A DNA stretch of 64,000 nt from Porphyra umbilicalis (GCA_002049455.2 KV919128.1:1-64000); one strand, 5' to 3'; shown: positions 42,088-54,054, counted from the first letter of the stretch. Program-made: numbers and translations. Notes: generated from the sequence alone by a model not told the origin.

Positions 42088-42804
42088 TCAGTCAGGTTCC
42101 TCGTCTAAGAGATCAACATCTCCAGCCTTGAGGTCCTTCAACTCATCCCGCATGCACCGCACAACGCCCTTGCGAGCCTCGTGGCTCTCTCGTCTCAAAA
42201 ACTTGGGGTACTCTGCCATGTTAATGTAGCTCTTCAGACAGGCGGCTCCGGCTGCTCGCACAGAGGTTCACACTTCGCTGGCGTCCAGAAACAAAAGCTC
42301 AGCAATGATTGCCGCCGCCGCTCCGTTCATGTCAAGCGCGCGGACCAACTTGTTGTGGCCGTCCTTCAGTCTCAGTCGGTAACCAATGCCTGGACTCTCA
42401 GCTTGTGCGCCGGCGGCAGAGGCACCCGAAACGTCTGCAGCAAGCAACACGAGCTCCATGGACGCCTCCTGTACGTCATCGTCCATGTAAACTCCCAAGG
42501 TGCGATACGCGAGAAGCTGAGAAGAGGTGCGTCGCTTGTTGCAGCGAGTACGAAGACCCCTCTTCAGAGCCACTTTCACAGCACGTCGATGGCCCGACCA
42601 GCCACTTGTGGTGTAGTCAATCTGGTTCGCATACTTCTTAACCGCTTTGGTCATAACTGCTAGGACAGGGCGAGAAAAGTCTCTATTGGGGCCTTCCAGT
42701 TGTCCAGTGGGGGCCAGCCATGACAGGCAATTGTGTTCGTGCGAGTCGGCGGAGCTTCCATTAGTTCCGGGGCTCACAGTTCCATTGGAAATCTTCCTTA
42801 CCAT
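42088..42804 (-). pseudogene. uncharacterised reading frame with one internal UGA
   Basis: Starts at the ATG 42,802-42,804. It runs 178 codons to a TGA at 42,268-42,270 and continues in the same frame for 59 protein-like codons (AACLKSYINMAEYPKFLRR...) to a second TGA at 42,088. The composition is balanced, with Cys, Trp and Tyr, unlike the low-complexity frames elsewhere. No domain was recognised. The internal TGA could be a recent nonsense mutation, a sequence error or, less likely, read-through. Confidence 0.5.
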
Positions 42805-43760
42805 GGCCTGTGCGTATCGCGAAAAAGAACACTCTGGTCATCCTGGTACAGCAAAATATGCAACACGTCGACAGCAAGGCACGAGTACGACGACAATGTG
42901 TACGGGTTAGACACGGTGCGATTCGTGGTACGATAGTCATAGACCGCAGAGCACCTCTCTCTCATACCATGGGCCAAAAGCTATCGAGTCAAGTGGTCAA
43001 CGTACTCCATGTGCAGTCCAGACACTAGTGAATAGGGCACAACTGACAACTGGAGATGGCGGCGGAGCATCAGGAGCTTCATCAGCCCCTCTGCTCGGCA
43101 TCACTTCGACGCGGAAGACGCCGTCTAGTTCAACGTTTGTCCTCGCAAAAGCATCCCGTCGTCTCAGTCCAGGTGTGGGCTCCGGATCCGCGATAGTACA
43201 TCAGTCAACGTGTGTGTTTTCCCAAGCGCTACAGAGTCTCAGTGAAAGTAGGTCTCCGTGCAACCGTAACAGGTCCTCATTCAATGAGCAGGAATCTGAG
43301 GAGCAAGGAAAAGAGTGCCACGACAACACGTTGGAGATCTGTCCAAGAGAGGATCTACGCACACAGCGCACACAGCGGACGGGTTGGATGCAGGCGGCGC
43401 TGGGCGGAGCTGCACCGCAGGTGATCTCCTGAGCAGGCACAGGTATCCTGGAGAAGCCGGATACAGCACGAGGGCGACGCAGGCTGCTGATCTGCGGCGG
43501 GACATGCGGTTCGCCACAACCATAAATGTACCTGTTTCCCTTTGCGTGTAGTATTTATCAAGAAGATTAGAAGCACACGTTGGTGCAAGGAGCCCATATG
43601 CTCTAGTCGAGCTGGCCGGTCGGGCGAGGCCGAGCATCCCGTACGTGCTGCATGCGTCAAGGTCGTACATTTCTGTAGTCGACGATGACCAGTACTTGAT
43701 TTCACGCGTGGAATTGTCTGTGAATTGACTTACAATACTGTTGGAGATTGCACAGCTTCC
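42805..43760. other. intergenic, nothing recognised
   Basis: No protein-like frame or repeat structure was found. Confidence 0.5.
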
Positions 43761-43764
43761 AATT

Positions 43765-44065
43765 CACCGGGCCGCGGACGACGGGTGATCTCAGATCGGA
43801 CGCCGCGCCCTTCACGCCGCGCCCAGATCTGGGTTCCGCACGTATCCGGTGCGGGACGGGTTCACCCGGCCGCGGCCGACGGGTGATCTCAGATCGGACG
43901 CCGCGCCCTCCACGGCGCGCCCAGATCGGGGTTTCGCACGTATCCGGTGCGGGACAGGTTCACCCGGCCGCGGCCGACGGGTGATCTCATATGGCACGCC
44001 GCGCCCTCCACGCCCTGCCTAGATCGGAGTACCGCATGCGTCCGGTGTGAGACGGGGCGAGAACG
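43765..44065. repeat. 98-bp tandem repeat, three copies
   Basis: ACGGGTGATCTCA begins units at 43,781, 43,879 and 43,977, each 98 bp apart. The third copy is more diverged. It lies upstream of the repeat-protein gene. Confidence 0.9.
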
Positions 44066-44419
44066 GCGTCCCAGGTACACGCGCGGCTGCCCCGGTCACG
44101 CCAGGTTGTGGCACGCTCCCCACGGACTGCCACGCCCGGTCGCGGCACGCACAGTACCCTCTGGCGAGCACAGTCGCGGCACGCAATGCATCCAGGGACC
44201 GCCACACCCAGTCGCCGCCACTGACCAGTGCCGTCGCACTCGTGCCATCACCGTGTCGGCACCACCTCTCCTTCTCCTCCACGACTCATTTCTCCATCCC
44301 CTCCTCGCTTGTTCTTCTTTCCCCCTTCTCCAACCCCGTTCGTTGTTGCGCACCCCACTCCCCCCTTTCCCCCCTTTGTTATTTTTGTGTGCGCACCCTT
44401 GAGGAGAGAGGCCCGCTAC

Positions 44420-44925
44420 CCCGCCGGAGGGTGCGGTCCAGACCGCGACCGACCGCCCCTACGGGCGATCGGGTGTCCGTGGAGCCGAGGGCTGTGCTCC
44501 TCTTGTTGGGGCCACCCGCTGGTATTTTGGAGTGGCCGCCACGCCGGGTGGGCGCTCTTCACTATGTTTTCTCACTTGTCACCCCGCCGGTGGGTGCTCG
44601 TGGGACCGTTGCAAATCCCCCATTAGGGCGAGAGGGACTGGGTGGTGCCGCGGGCTATGTCCCTTTTCTGTGGCCAACCGCTGGCTGTGCACGTCGCCGG
44701 CACGCGAAGCCGGCCGGCTTGACTGTTCGATTTTCGCTCGCCACCCCACCGGTCGGTGCGTGCGAAACTGGTTCCGATTGCCCACGCGGGCGATCGCGCT
44801 GTTGTGGTATCGCGGACTGTGTCCCTCTATCTGGGGCCAACAGCTGGGATTTACGAGTGGCCGCCACGCCGGGTAGGCGGTCTTCTTTGAGAATTTCGGT
44901 TTGTTTCTGTCCTCGTGACAGCTGA
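44420..44925 (+). repeat. imperfect 150-190 bp repeats in the leader of the repeat-protein gene
   Basis: Phrases such as GGGGCCAACAGCTGG, GTGGCCGCCACGCCGGGT and CACCCCGCCGGT recur in three diverged blocks immediately upstream of the ATG at 44,928. Possible promoter or 5' UTR repeats. Confidence 0.55.
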
Positions 44926-45879
44926 CTATGGATGAGACCGATGCCTCAGAGCCCTTTGGGCCTATCCCGGGCGAATTGAGTCGCAACCAGCGTCGTCAAG
45001 TTGTGCGCGCCAGGAAAAGGAAGGAGGCCATGACTACTAAAGCTGCTCAGGTGGCTGAGCAAGCCGCCCAGGCTGTCAATGCGGCGCATGCGGTCATGCG
45101 AGGTGCGGTTGCGGTGGCGCGACGGGCCGAGCACGCTGCGGCACGGGCCCCATTGGCTCCCCTCGGCACCGGTCGCGAAATTGCGCCCGTGGCAGGTCGT
45201 GGCCGTGTTCGAGGCCGCGGCGGCGGTCGCGAGAGAGGCCGCGGCAGGGGCGACGCGGGCCCCAATCGACTCGGCGGGCGCTCACACGCGGTTCGACGCG
45301 GGGATGGTGGCGGATCGCCGCTCGAATCGGCTGCGGACAGTGCCTCAGCCACTGTCGGGGGACATCATCCCTCACGAGGCCTGAGCGGCAGCGGTCGGTT
45401 CAGCGCGTGCCGCGCGACGCCCACGCCACGCGATCGCCAGCCGGCCGTCCGGCCCACCCGGTCGTATGGGCCGGCACTCGGTGGCGACCGGGCCCAGTCT
45501 GCATCAGAAGTGATCGCCATCATCAACGATGGGCGGGGAGTTTTGACTGGTTGAGTGGGCGGGCTTACAGTCTCGCAGCTGCGTATTCTTCTCTCGGACT
45601 TGGAACTCGCGGGACCTGACTATCTTCCCAGCCTCGAACGGGAGCAGATCCTGAGTCAGTGCCGTGGGGGCTGTGGCGACGTGGAGCCCATTGATTCTCT
45701 CATGGCTTCAGCTGTAAGGATATTGCAGAACGACGGCGGTGGTCCGCCGAGTCCTGCCGTTACTACGGCCGCAAGCTTCCTTGTGAGGCAGGCTCTGGCG
45801 TGTCACGCATGCAAGGGCCAGTTCTTTGAGGGAGTGCAGCGCTCGACGCGACAATGTTGGATACAGGTGCCACAGGGAA

Positions 45880-48150
45880 GTAAAGGCCCCGCTGCGTGGT
45901 GCAGGCGTGGATGGCCGCGCTTGTACTGGTGCTGCCGGTGGTGTGGATGCTCAAGATGGACACGACAATGGCGACGGGAACGCAGGTGGGGCACGGGGAC
46001 TCTTGGGTGCAAGCGTTGATGCCTGCGCTCGTGAGAGCATCTCCACCAATGGAGCCAACCGTCCAACGCAACGGCCACGTGTGCGCAACGTGTGGCGCTG
46101 TCACTGGCTCTCCAAACGCAGAGCCAAAACTAAGCAGATCACGTCTCAAACTTGGGCTCGCCTCGTCGTCTCTGGCGGTGGGCCTCTTCTGTGGCTCGCC
46201 AGTATTCCCACAGATGCACTACAGAGAATCTCCATGACTGCCAGATCGTCTCGCAACTGTCTGCAAGCCACGGGTCACGCTTTCCATTGGCATTCGTGGT
46301 CCGAACAGGGAACCAGGGGTTGGCCAAACGACTCGGGGCGTCTCCAAACAGGCCTGTTTGGAGTGGCGCTGCCGTTCAAGCTCCAAAAGAAGGGCGATCC
46401 CGCGAGGCCACCACGAGATGTACTAAGGGATTAGAAAATGTGAACCGGTCTATTTTTGGGCCGTCACAGCCCCGTCACACCCTAGTTTTGGAGCGGATCC
46501 CAGCCACCAGTGCTTCAACCGTTCAAACGGCCAAACGGTGCCACGTTTGGCTCTTTGGACGGTTGGAGCCATTGCTGGAGACGCTCTGAAGGTGATGCCG
46601 CTTGTGTGGCTGCTAGAGATGGACGCGATGATGGTACCGATGGTGCAGCGGCAGTACGCGGACTCGGTGGTGCGCATATTGACACACGCGTTCGTGCTGG
46701 TGCGCGCGTTGGTGTGGCTGCTCAAGATGGACGCAACGATGGTGGCGATAAAACAGCGGCGGTACGCGGACTTGGAGGTGCACGTATTGATGCATGCGCT
46801 AGTGGTCGTGGTGCCGTTGGTGTGGTGGCTCAAAATGGACCCGACGATGGTGGCGATGGTGCAGTGGCAGTACGCGGACTTGGTGGTGCACGCGTTGATG
46901 CACACGCTTGTGCTGGTGGTGCCGATGAGGTGGTTTCTCAAGATGGACCCGACGATGGCGGTGGTTGTGAATTGGCGATGCGCGGACTTGGAGGTGCACG
47001 CGTCAATGCACATGCTGGTGCTGGTGGTGCTGATGGTTTGTTTGCTCAAGATGGACTTTTCGACGGTGCTCATGATGCAGTGGCAGTACGCGGACTTGCA
47101 GGCGCATGCGTCGATGCACGCGCTCGTGCCGGTGCTGCCGTTGGTGTGCTTGCTCAAAATGGACGCGACGATGGTGGTGGTGGTGGAGTGGCGGTACGCG
47201 GACTTGGTCATGCGCTCATTGATGCATGCAATCGTGGTCGTGTTGCCGATAATGTGGTTGCTCAAGATGGACGCGACGTTGGTGGCGATGCAGCAGCAGT
47301 ACGCGGACTTGGAGGTGCACGCGTTGATGCACGCGCTCGTGCTGGTGGTGCTGATGATGTGGTTGCTCAAGATGGACCCGAAGATGGTGGTGATGGTGGA
47401 GGTGCTGTACGTGAACTTGATGGTGCACACAATGATGCACGCGATCGTGGTCGTGTTGCCGATGATGTGGTTGCTCAAGATGATCGTGTATATCGCGGAG
47501 GTGATGCAGTGGATGCACCGACACGTGGTGGTGCAAGCGTTGATGCACGCGCTCGTGCTAGTGCTCCCGACGGTTTGGATGCCCAAGGTGTACACGGCAA
47601 CAATTGCGGTTGTGCAGTGAAGGTACCCGGACTTGATCATGCAGCCATTGATGAACGCGCTCGTGGTGGTGCTGCGGTTGATACTGTCGCTCAAGAGGAA
47701 CCCGAACATGGTGGTAGTGACGGAGTAGAGGCACGGGGACTCGATGGTGCAGCCGTTGACGCCCGCGCTCGTGGTGGTGCTCTCGTTGGTGTTGTTGCAC
47801 AAGACGGATGCGACAATGGTGGCGGTGATGAAGTGCAACCGCAAGAACGCGCCCGTGCTGCCGTTCACGCACGCGCCCGTGGTGGTGCTGCCGTTGGTAT
47901 GGTTACTCAAGATTGACACGACACTCGTTGTGAGGAACATGGCCAAAACGGCAGAGGCGGAGACGGTAGTCGGGTGCTTGAGCAGGACGGGGGTCGCCCC
48001 GCCGCCACCAACGGCGGTGATGATGTGTATGCACGAGGAATCACTGGCGCTGCCGCCGATGCACAGGTTCTAGGTGGAGCTGCCGTTGGTATGCTACCTC
48101 ATGTTCGACGCGAAGATGGCGGTGCACGGTGTAGCCCCGTTGAAGGGCGC
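45880..48150. repeat. 108-bp tandem repeat array (MITE inside)
   Basis: The marker CTCAAGATGGA (or a variant) occurs at 45,950, then 46,612, 46,721, 46,829, 46,937, 47,045, 47,153, 47,261, 47,366, 47,474, 47,582, 47,690, 47,798 and 47,906. Steps are almost all 108 bp. The step 45,950-46,612 equals 108 once the 554 bp of MITE plus duplication are removed. The array is open in several frames on both strands. Confidence 0.92.
46035..46585. mobile_element. 551-bp Harbinger-type MITE
   Basis: Terminal inverted repeats of about 32 bp begin GAGCATCTCCACCAATGG (left) and GAGCGTCTCCAGCAATGG (right, minus strand), both continuing CCAACCGTCCAA. The 3-bp duplication TGA lies at 46,032-46,034 and 46,586-46,588. 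The end is closely related to the Harbinger-2 terminus (GAGCATTCCCACCAATG...GCCAAC). Removing it restores the 108-bp period and the reading frame exactly. No transposase is present; it is likely mobilised by a Harbinger-2-family enzyme. Confidence 0.9.
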
Positions 48151-49277
48151 AGCACAGGAGGCCGTGGCCTTGTTGAGGGCCCATGGTGTGGTGCCGCCGC
48201 GGGAGTCGGTCTTTTGGTCGGTGATCCTTCTTTGCTGTGCGAGGCTCTTGCCTCACGGCGCGATGTTCCGTTGTCTAGCTTTTATGCAGATGACATAAAC
48301 GTCCTGGCCGGCACTCTCTCCTCAAACCACATGGCCAGAGTAATTGAAGGAGTCCCAAGCGCAGCGCTCGCCCCGATACAGAGCAGTCAGAAGCCTGGGG
48401 CTGCCGGAAAAGATCCTACATCGCCAAAGAAAGTCCACGAGCAAATTCCAGGTACCAGCCTAGAAGCTCCTGACGCCACTGTTCGCAGGAAAGTTGCCAT
48501 GGATGTGGGCGGGGAGCCCAAGGACGGACGCGGTGGTGACAAAGTGTCTGCGCAAGTGCTCGGGTCTCCGACGCGACGTGCCAAGGATTTCTACTCCGTT
48601 CCTGTGACTGAGTTCCACTCTGCTCCTGAGTTGGGATTGCACGGACTGATTCGGTCGAATAGTGCATCATTCAGGCAATTTGGCGCGCACGTGTTCCGAA
48701 TAGTAGCACGCGAGAGGCGCCCCGTCTTCAGTCGACTGCCAAAGCGACATTTCGGGGACAAGCTCAGAGTGCGCGTTCAAACTTTCTCGCAGTTCCCTAC
48801 CATTATGTGCGACTCATTCTCAGGTAGGCCTGCGCCTGACCTCAGCGTCAAGCGCAAAGACTTGAGGGCACAACTGCCATCAGAAAGGGAAAAGCGTATG
48901 TCAGGTGCGGAACTCCGAGCGAAAGTCGGTGAGTGTGCGAACGCCCTTCAAAACGCATACGAGGACTTCGGAGTGACGCGATTCCGTGTCAGTGTGAACG
49001 ATCCCAGCGCGCCTTGGGTGCGACGAGTCACAGCTGCCGGCAAAGAGAGGGCTGTGATGGGTGGAGCCCTTGATCCCGTAGATGTGTACTATCTTTCAGA
49101 CATGTCACTTGACAACAAGGATGGGTGCAGTAAGAGTCTCGGTGACCCTGCGTGTACTGCCCATGCCGATGCTTGCCCGCCTCGCCAGCGATTGGCGAAC
49201 CCTCGCACATTGAATCACCACACTATGCTCGGCGCAGCGTCCACATACGAAGGTGCCAACACGAGCTTGCTGTACGT

Positions 49278-49663
49278 TGTATGAAAAAACGCTCAGCCCA
49301 CCCCACCCAGTTGGGGGGAGGGCGAGCCAAACCGTGTCGCCGGGTAGTCCTGTCGGGGAATACCCGCCCAGGAAGGAAACCCCGAAGGGCACACACGCAC
49401 GACGTCGACAGGGGGGAGACGCCCCGAGCGACAAACACGAGTTGTGTGACCGGAAGTTTACTTGCCCGCATCGAAAGCCTCGAGGCGACACTCACGCCTC
49501 GCCCTCTCATCCAATCCGTTTCCCTCGGTCCCTCGGAAGACTCTCCTCAGACATCCTCAAAGGACCCTCGGAAAACCCTACTCAGATACCCTCAAAAGAC
49601 CCTCGGAAAACCCTCCCCAGACACCCTCAAAGAACCCTCGGAAAACCCTCCCCTCAGGGCCCA
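49278..49663 (-). repeat. gypsy 3' LTR
   Basis: 386 bp. It is longer than the other LTR because it holds about 3.5 copies of a 35-bp repeat (CCCTCGGAAAACCCT type, 49,529-49,650). The first 240 bp match 62,963 onward with scattered differences. Confidence 0.8.
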
Positions 49664-50616
49664 CTGGGCCCATAACCCGGAGGACGGCCGAAGCTTCGAA
49701 TACCGCCTTGAGTAGAGGCGGGGGAAGAGTGCTACGTGACACCCTCGCGGCGCCCCGGGGTCAGGGGCGCGGAGTAACATAAGTCGATAATCCAAGTCGG
49801 GTTTACACAAAGTTAGGCCCTCAAGTAGGGGCCCGCTCGGGGGGGTTACGAATCCCAGGGAAGTATTGGAATTGCGGTGGTGGTTGGTGAGCCACGAGGT
49901 GATCACAAGTGGGTCGCCAACGGAACAACTTGAAATATGTGGTAGTGGGGCATATTTCCGGGGAATCTGGTTTCCCGAGCGTGGGGGCCATGCGACGGAC
50001 CGTTGCAATTCCCCCTTCTAAAGGGGTCGCCGTCCCGGCGGCCCAGAGCCAGGAGGGCGGGCCCGCACGAGTGTGGCGGGCGAGCCAGGACGGCTAGCCG
50101 CCGGGCTGCCCAGCATGGGGCCCGGAGCCTGCCCCGGTCATCGCCAGCGGGGGCCGCCCTGGATCGTGGGGGCGCCCCCGCCGGGTGCACGGGGGTACGC
50201 GGCGTCGCCGTGCGGTGGACACGGCGGTGGGGTGCCAGGGGCGCGATTGCGTGTCATGGGCGGGCCCACTAACCGTGCCCGGTGGGCCAACAGGGGGGCG
50301 CCCAGTATGGTGCCCTCGCCCCCCCCCGCCTGGGGGGCTGCCTTGCGGGCCCCCCCTCCTGTGAAGAGTCGTCCAGGAGGGGGGTGATCCGCGGGGCGGT
50401 GCTGCTTGGGCCCGTGGGGGGGCCCCTACCCGCCCCCAGGGGCTCATAAAAATGGGGGTAGGCGGGGGACTGACGGGGCGGCCGTCCACTACCGGCCGCC
50501 ACCGTTCCCCCCGTCGCTACTCGAGTTGAGAGCCCCCCCCTCGTCCTTCCGTGCGTATTGCGCCCCCCTCCCCTTCGCCATCCCCCTCGCCGCCCCCCTA
50601 CTAGGGCGCGGCGGTT
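49664..50616 (+). other. region between 3' LTR and antisense ORF
   Basis: GC-rich, no gene. A weak TATA-like CATAAAAA lies at 50,445-50,452, about 165 bp before the antisense ATG, and pyrimidine-rich runs lie at 50,530-50,600. Confidence 0.4.
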
Positions 50617-52836
50617 ATGGATTCCTCGCGGTCGACGGCAGTGGCGCCGACTGAGCAGATGGCTTCCCCAAGTGCGGGGCGCGTCGCGCCGGCGTCGAGT
50701 GGGACGCCGGTATCGGCTACGGCCAAGTCGGGCAGCCCTGCGGCGGGGTCCCCGCGGGTGGGCGGGGCGCCGGGCAGTACGGGCGCCCCCAATGCCAAGG
50801 GATCGACGGCGGCCACCCCGCGCGCAGGCGGGCCGGCGGCGTCTGCGCCTGCTACGCCGGCCGGCGCCACCAAGTCAAGTGGCGCGACCTCGGCGGCGGC
50901 GCGGGGGAAGGCCGCCCGTCGGTCGCGTCAGGCCAGCGGCGCGCCCTCGAGCTGGGAGTCCTCGGCGGCGGGGAGTCAAGCGACTCAACTGCCGCCGCCC
51001 CCCCGCCGGTCCAAGTCGACGGCGTGGTCGGCGTCGGCCTCCCGCGCGTCGAGTGCGGCGACGCGGTCGGCTGACGAGGACGCGGCCGTGCCCCGCCCGG
51101 CGGCGGAGCGCGTGCCGCTGCCGCCCAGCCGGCCGGGCACTCCCCTGGCGGCGGCGGTGGCGGCCACGCCGGCGCCGGACGATGGGGGGGATGATCCCAT
51201 GGAGCAGAAGTCCCCCCCGCCGGTGCCGCGCCGGGGGCACCTCCCGGTAGTGGAAAAGGCGGGGCCCGCGGGGCCGGGGGCGTTGGTTCAGTGGACGCCC
51301 CCCCCTGCCCCCAGTCAGTTTGGGGGGTGTCGCCTGCGGACGCTATACTCCGCGATCCCGCTGCCCAAGCAGGGCCCGGCTTGGCAGCGCTGACTGACGC
51401 GCCACCGCGTGCAGTACGAACTGCCTTCCAGGGTGAAGACGGACCTCCCCACCCTACTAGAGGCGGGGGACGCGCCGTGGGTGGAGCACGCCGCCGTGCG
51501 CCTGTCCAAGTGTATGAACGGGGCCACCGCCGACGAGGTGCCGCCCGTCGTGGCGTGGGAGTGGGCGTGCTCCTCTCCCCCGTACTTGGGGGAGGGGGAT
51601 CCCCACTTCCACCACCAGGACGCCCGCACCGAGCGCCGGGTGCGGGAGGCGTCGGGCATCCTGGTGCGGGCCTCTCAAGTGGAGAGCACCCAGGTCCACG
51701 CCTCGACGCGGCGGGCGTACAACGTCCCGACGCCGTCCTGGTGGTCGGCAATGGAGGTGCCCTTCGGGTTCCCGGCCCGGATGCCGCGCATAGTGGCCTA
51801 CTTTGGTACTGCGCTCCGCCGGGTGGAGTCTACCCCGGCGGCGGCCATCCTCGCTACCCAGTGGGTGCTGGAGGTGGTGGGGTTGTGCTATGCCTCTGCC
51901 CGTACTAAGGGATACCCCTGGCATCTGCCCGCCGCCGTGTTGGGGCGCCTGGTGGGGCTCCGCCTCGCCAACGTGGCGGAGAGGGCGGACCCGGACGCGC
52001 ATGCGTACCTCAGAGAGTTGCTGGACCTCCACCAGTCGTTGGACTGGCAGGCGGCCGGGCCCTACCTTGACCGCCCAGTTGGAGGGGAGGACGGTGAGGC
52101 TCCTCGGGCGTTTTTCCACTGCGACAAACGCCTCGTGGGTGGGCGCATAGGCCTCAGTGAGGGCCCGGGTGAACTTGCCTACCCATATGCTGCGGGGGTA
52201 ACGGCTACGTCGCCCCCGTACTACCCGGCCCTGGGGGCGAGGCAGAGCCTCAGCTGGGGGTACGTCACCCCGCGGTGCGCCCACGCCCTGGCGGCCACCA
52301 ACCCAAGTGCGGCCGGAGCGCTTAGGGCGGCCCATGGGGAGGCGATTGTGGCCTCCCTGGTGGACACCCTGGCCTGGGTTACTCGGGGGGCGGGGGCTGT
52401 ACTGCGGGAATCCTCGCCCCCCCGAACTGCCTCGGCCGAGCAGTTCTTGGTGGATACCACCCAAGAGGCCAGCGGGTATCAAATGGCCTCCCGCTTGGAG
52501 GGGCACTGCCAGCGGGTGGCGCCTGGACTTGCTGTGCCATCGACGGGCGGGGGCTCCAGTCGAGCCCCGTACGCAAGGGAGCCGGCTGGCTCGGCCGCGG
52601 CCTACTATGGGGGCGGCTACCCCACCTCCGCTGGGGGGTATGCCGCGGATGGGCGCCGCCGAGTAGGGCGCCGCGTTTGTCGTGGGGGCCGGGCCCCGCG
52701 GACCGGGGGTCGGCCCAGGAGTACCCCGTGGACCCCCCGGGTTACGAGCACTACGGGGGGTACGCCCGCAACGACCGCTCGCACTCGCCGGGTAGGTAGT
52801 AGTTACCCTGGGCCGGGTCGGGTACCGGGGCGTTGA
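50617..52836 (+). CDS. antisense ORF inside the gypsy element, unknown function
   Basis: Two same-frame segments (50,617-51,393 and 51,394-52,836) are separated by a single TGA at 51,391-51,393; together they span about 739 codons. Residues 1-250 are Ala/Ser/Pro-rich. Residues from about 265 to 640 look like a folded protein with Trp, Tyr and Cys and strong G/C in third codon positions (e.g. ILATQWVLEVVGLCYASAR, LLDLHQSLDWQAAGPYLD). The last 60 residues become Arg/Gly-rich, probably after a frameshift. It lies opposite to gag-pol between integrase and LTR, as do antisense ORFs of some plant gypsy elements. No domain was recognised. Confidence 0.6.
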
Positions 52837-52940
52837 GTTATGGTCCGCCCCGCCCCCTACCATGCTTTTCCCGAGTTGGGTTGGATCTATTGTCGGGGGT
52901 GTGTGTGAGGGGTACCCCGTACTGGGGGTTTTTAGTTGTA

Positions 52941-53950
52941 TTATACCCTTCTTCTCATCGTGAGCCGGTGCCGCGCACAGTGGTGGCGGAACTTCTCAAC
53001 CGTGAGGTCCTCCACAAAGTGCCAAGAGTCCTCCCGGGGTCCATACCCAAACCATCTGACCTTGAGCATGAGTCGCTCCTGGTCGTCGTACCTTTGCCCG
53101 ACAAAGCGGTCGAAGACAGCCTCAATCGGTTTACATGCCGATGAGGGGAGGGAGGGGAACCGCCACGCGGCCAGAGCTCGTGCCCACGCCGGGTCACCCT
53201 CGGGTGGTTCAGGGGCCCATGTGGCGTGGTTTCCATTTATGGTACAAATCCCATCGTCACTTTTTATGGTAAGCCGACGCCCGTCGGTTTTCAAGATCTG
53301 GTAGGGTCCCAGTGTCTTGGAGACGATTTTACCGCCCTGGTTCTCGTGGGACTTCACGAATACCCAGTCTCCAACTTGAAGGGCTTCGCTGCGAGTCTGC
53401 ACGCGCTTTTCGAAGGCTTGTTTGTACCGGGCCTGTGCCTTTTCCATGGTATCCCGTACTAGGCGGATCAGGGAGTCGAGGCGCTGGAGGAAATTCTCCT
53501 TGGCTTGCCCGGGGGTTACTATCTCCCCGGGGTCGGGGCCCGCTGGAAGTCGCTCGATTGCCACGGGAGTAAGCGGTCGAGGGCTTACGAACGCAAAAGG
53601 GATTTGCCCGGTGCTACTTTGCACTTGCGAATTATAAGCCGTTACTGCCAGGCTTAAGGACCGGGACCACGTAACTACGTGGTCACTTGCGTTGTGTCGT
53701 AGTTTCTTGACTAAGGTCTTATTGAACCGTTCGACGTGCCCATTAGTTTAGGGGTGGTAAGGGGTGGCATAGTTAGTGTCAATACCGAGGGTCTTGAGCA
53801 CCCCTTGCCAGAGTACGGCAGCGAATTGAGGACCGTTTTCCGATAGAATTGAATCGGGGATCCCATAGCTAGTAACCCACGTGTCGAGGAATGCGCTGAG
53901 AACATCCAGAGCCGTGATGTCTCAAAGCGGAACCGCCCGAGTGACCTTGC
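52941..53950 (-). pseudogene. gypsy integrase (partial) with chromodomain
   Basis: The open part (53,624-52,941) covers the C-terminal integrase region, with a GPY/F-like LGPYQILK segment. It ends in a chromodomain (about 170-225 of this frame: PIEAVFDRFVG, VRWFGYGPREDSWHFVEDL). Upstream, a segment ending in TNGHVERFN marks the catalytic-glutamate region, with a stop just before it. The HHCC zinc finger and the first catalytic Asp region are missing: only about 150 bp separates this from RNase H. The copy cannot integrate itself. Confidence 0.8.
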
Positions 53951-54054
53951 GTGGGCGTGGGGGTGTCAAGTAACTTCTTGACCGCCTGACAGAAATCGTC
54001 TGTCGCCTGCTTCTGGGCTAGTTCGCCTAGGGGTATGCGGGCGGTTTCCCTGTT

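Larger units (their letters stand above)
44928..49284 (+). pseudogene. broken gene with about fifteen 36-residue repeats
   Basis: The ATG at 44,928 opens a basic Arg/Gly-rich N-terminus. After an in-frame TGA (45,552) the same frame codes a compact domain (LTVSQLRILLSDLELAG... to about 45,880). A frame change is then needed to enter the 108-bp repeats, read as AQDGRDDGGDGAVAVRGLGG-type units. The repeats are interrupted by a MITE (46,035-46,585) and by a GGA-to-TGA change (47,914). Beyond them lies a unique C-terminal region (about 48,100-49,277) with SFYADDINVLAG near 48,280, reminiscent of the reverse-transcriptase YADD box but without clear flanking RT motifs. The gene is cut off at 49,278 by a gypsy LTR. 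Function unknown. Confidence 0.5.

Noticed and set aside
46450-47946. 498-codon minus-strand frame (Ser/Thr/Asn/Ile-rich)
   Set aside because: Reverse reading of the 108-bp repeat. The plus frame connects with unique sequence on both sides and is restored by MITE removal.
49665-49677. Second half-tRNA primer site beside the gypsy LTR
   Set aside because: It matches 13 bases of the copia site, but its orientation and position do not fit priming for a minus-strand element, and its core TGGGCCCA is palindromic. Probably chance.
42268-51393. Reassigned UGA codon (alternative genetic code)
   Set aside because: The intact Harbinger-1 transposase, the Myb-like gene, the three-exon gene and the copia polyprotein all terminate with TGA, so UGA is a normal stop here.
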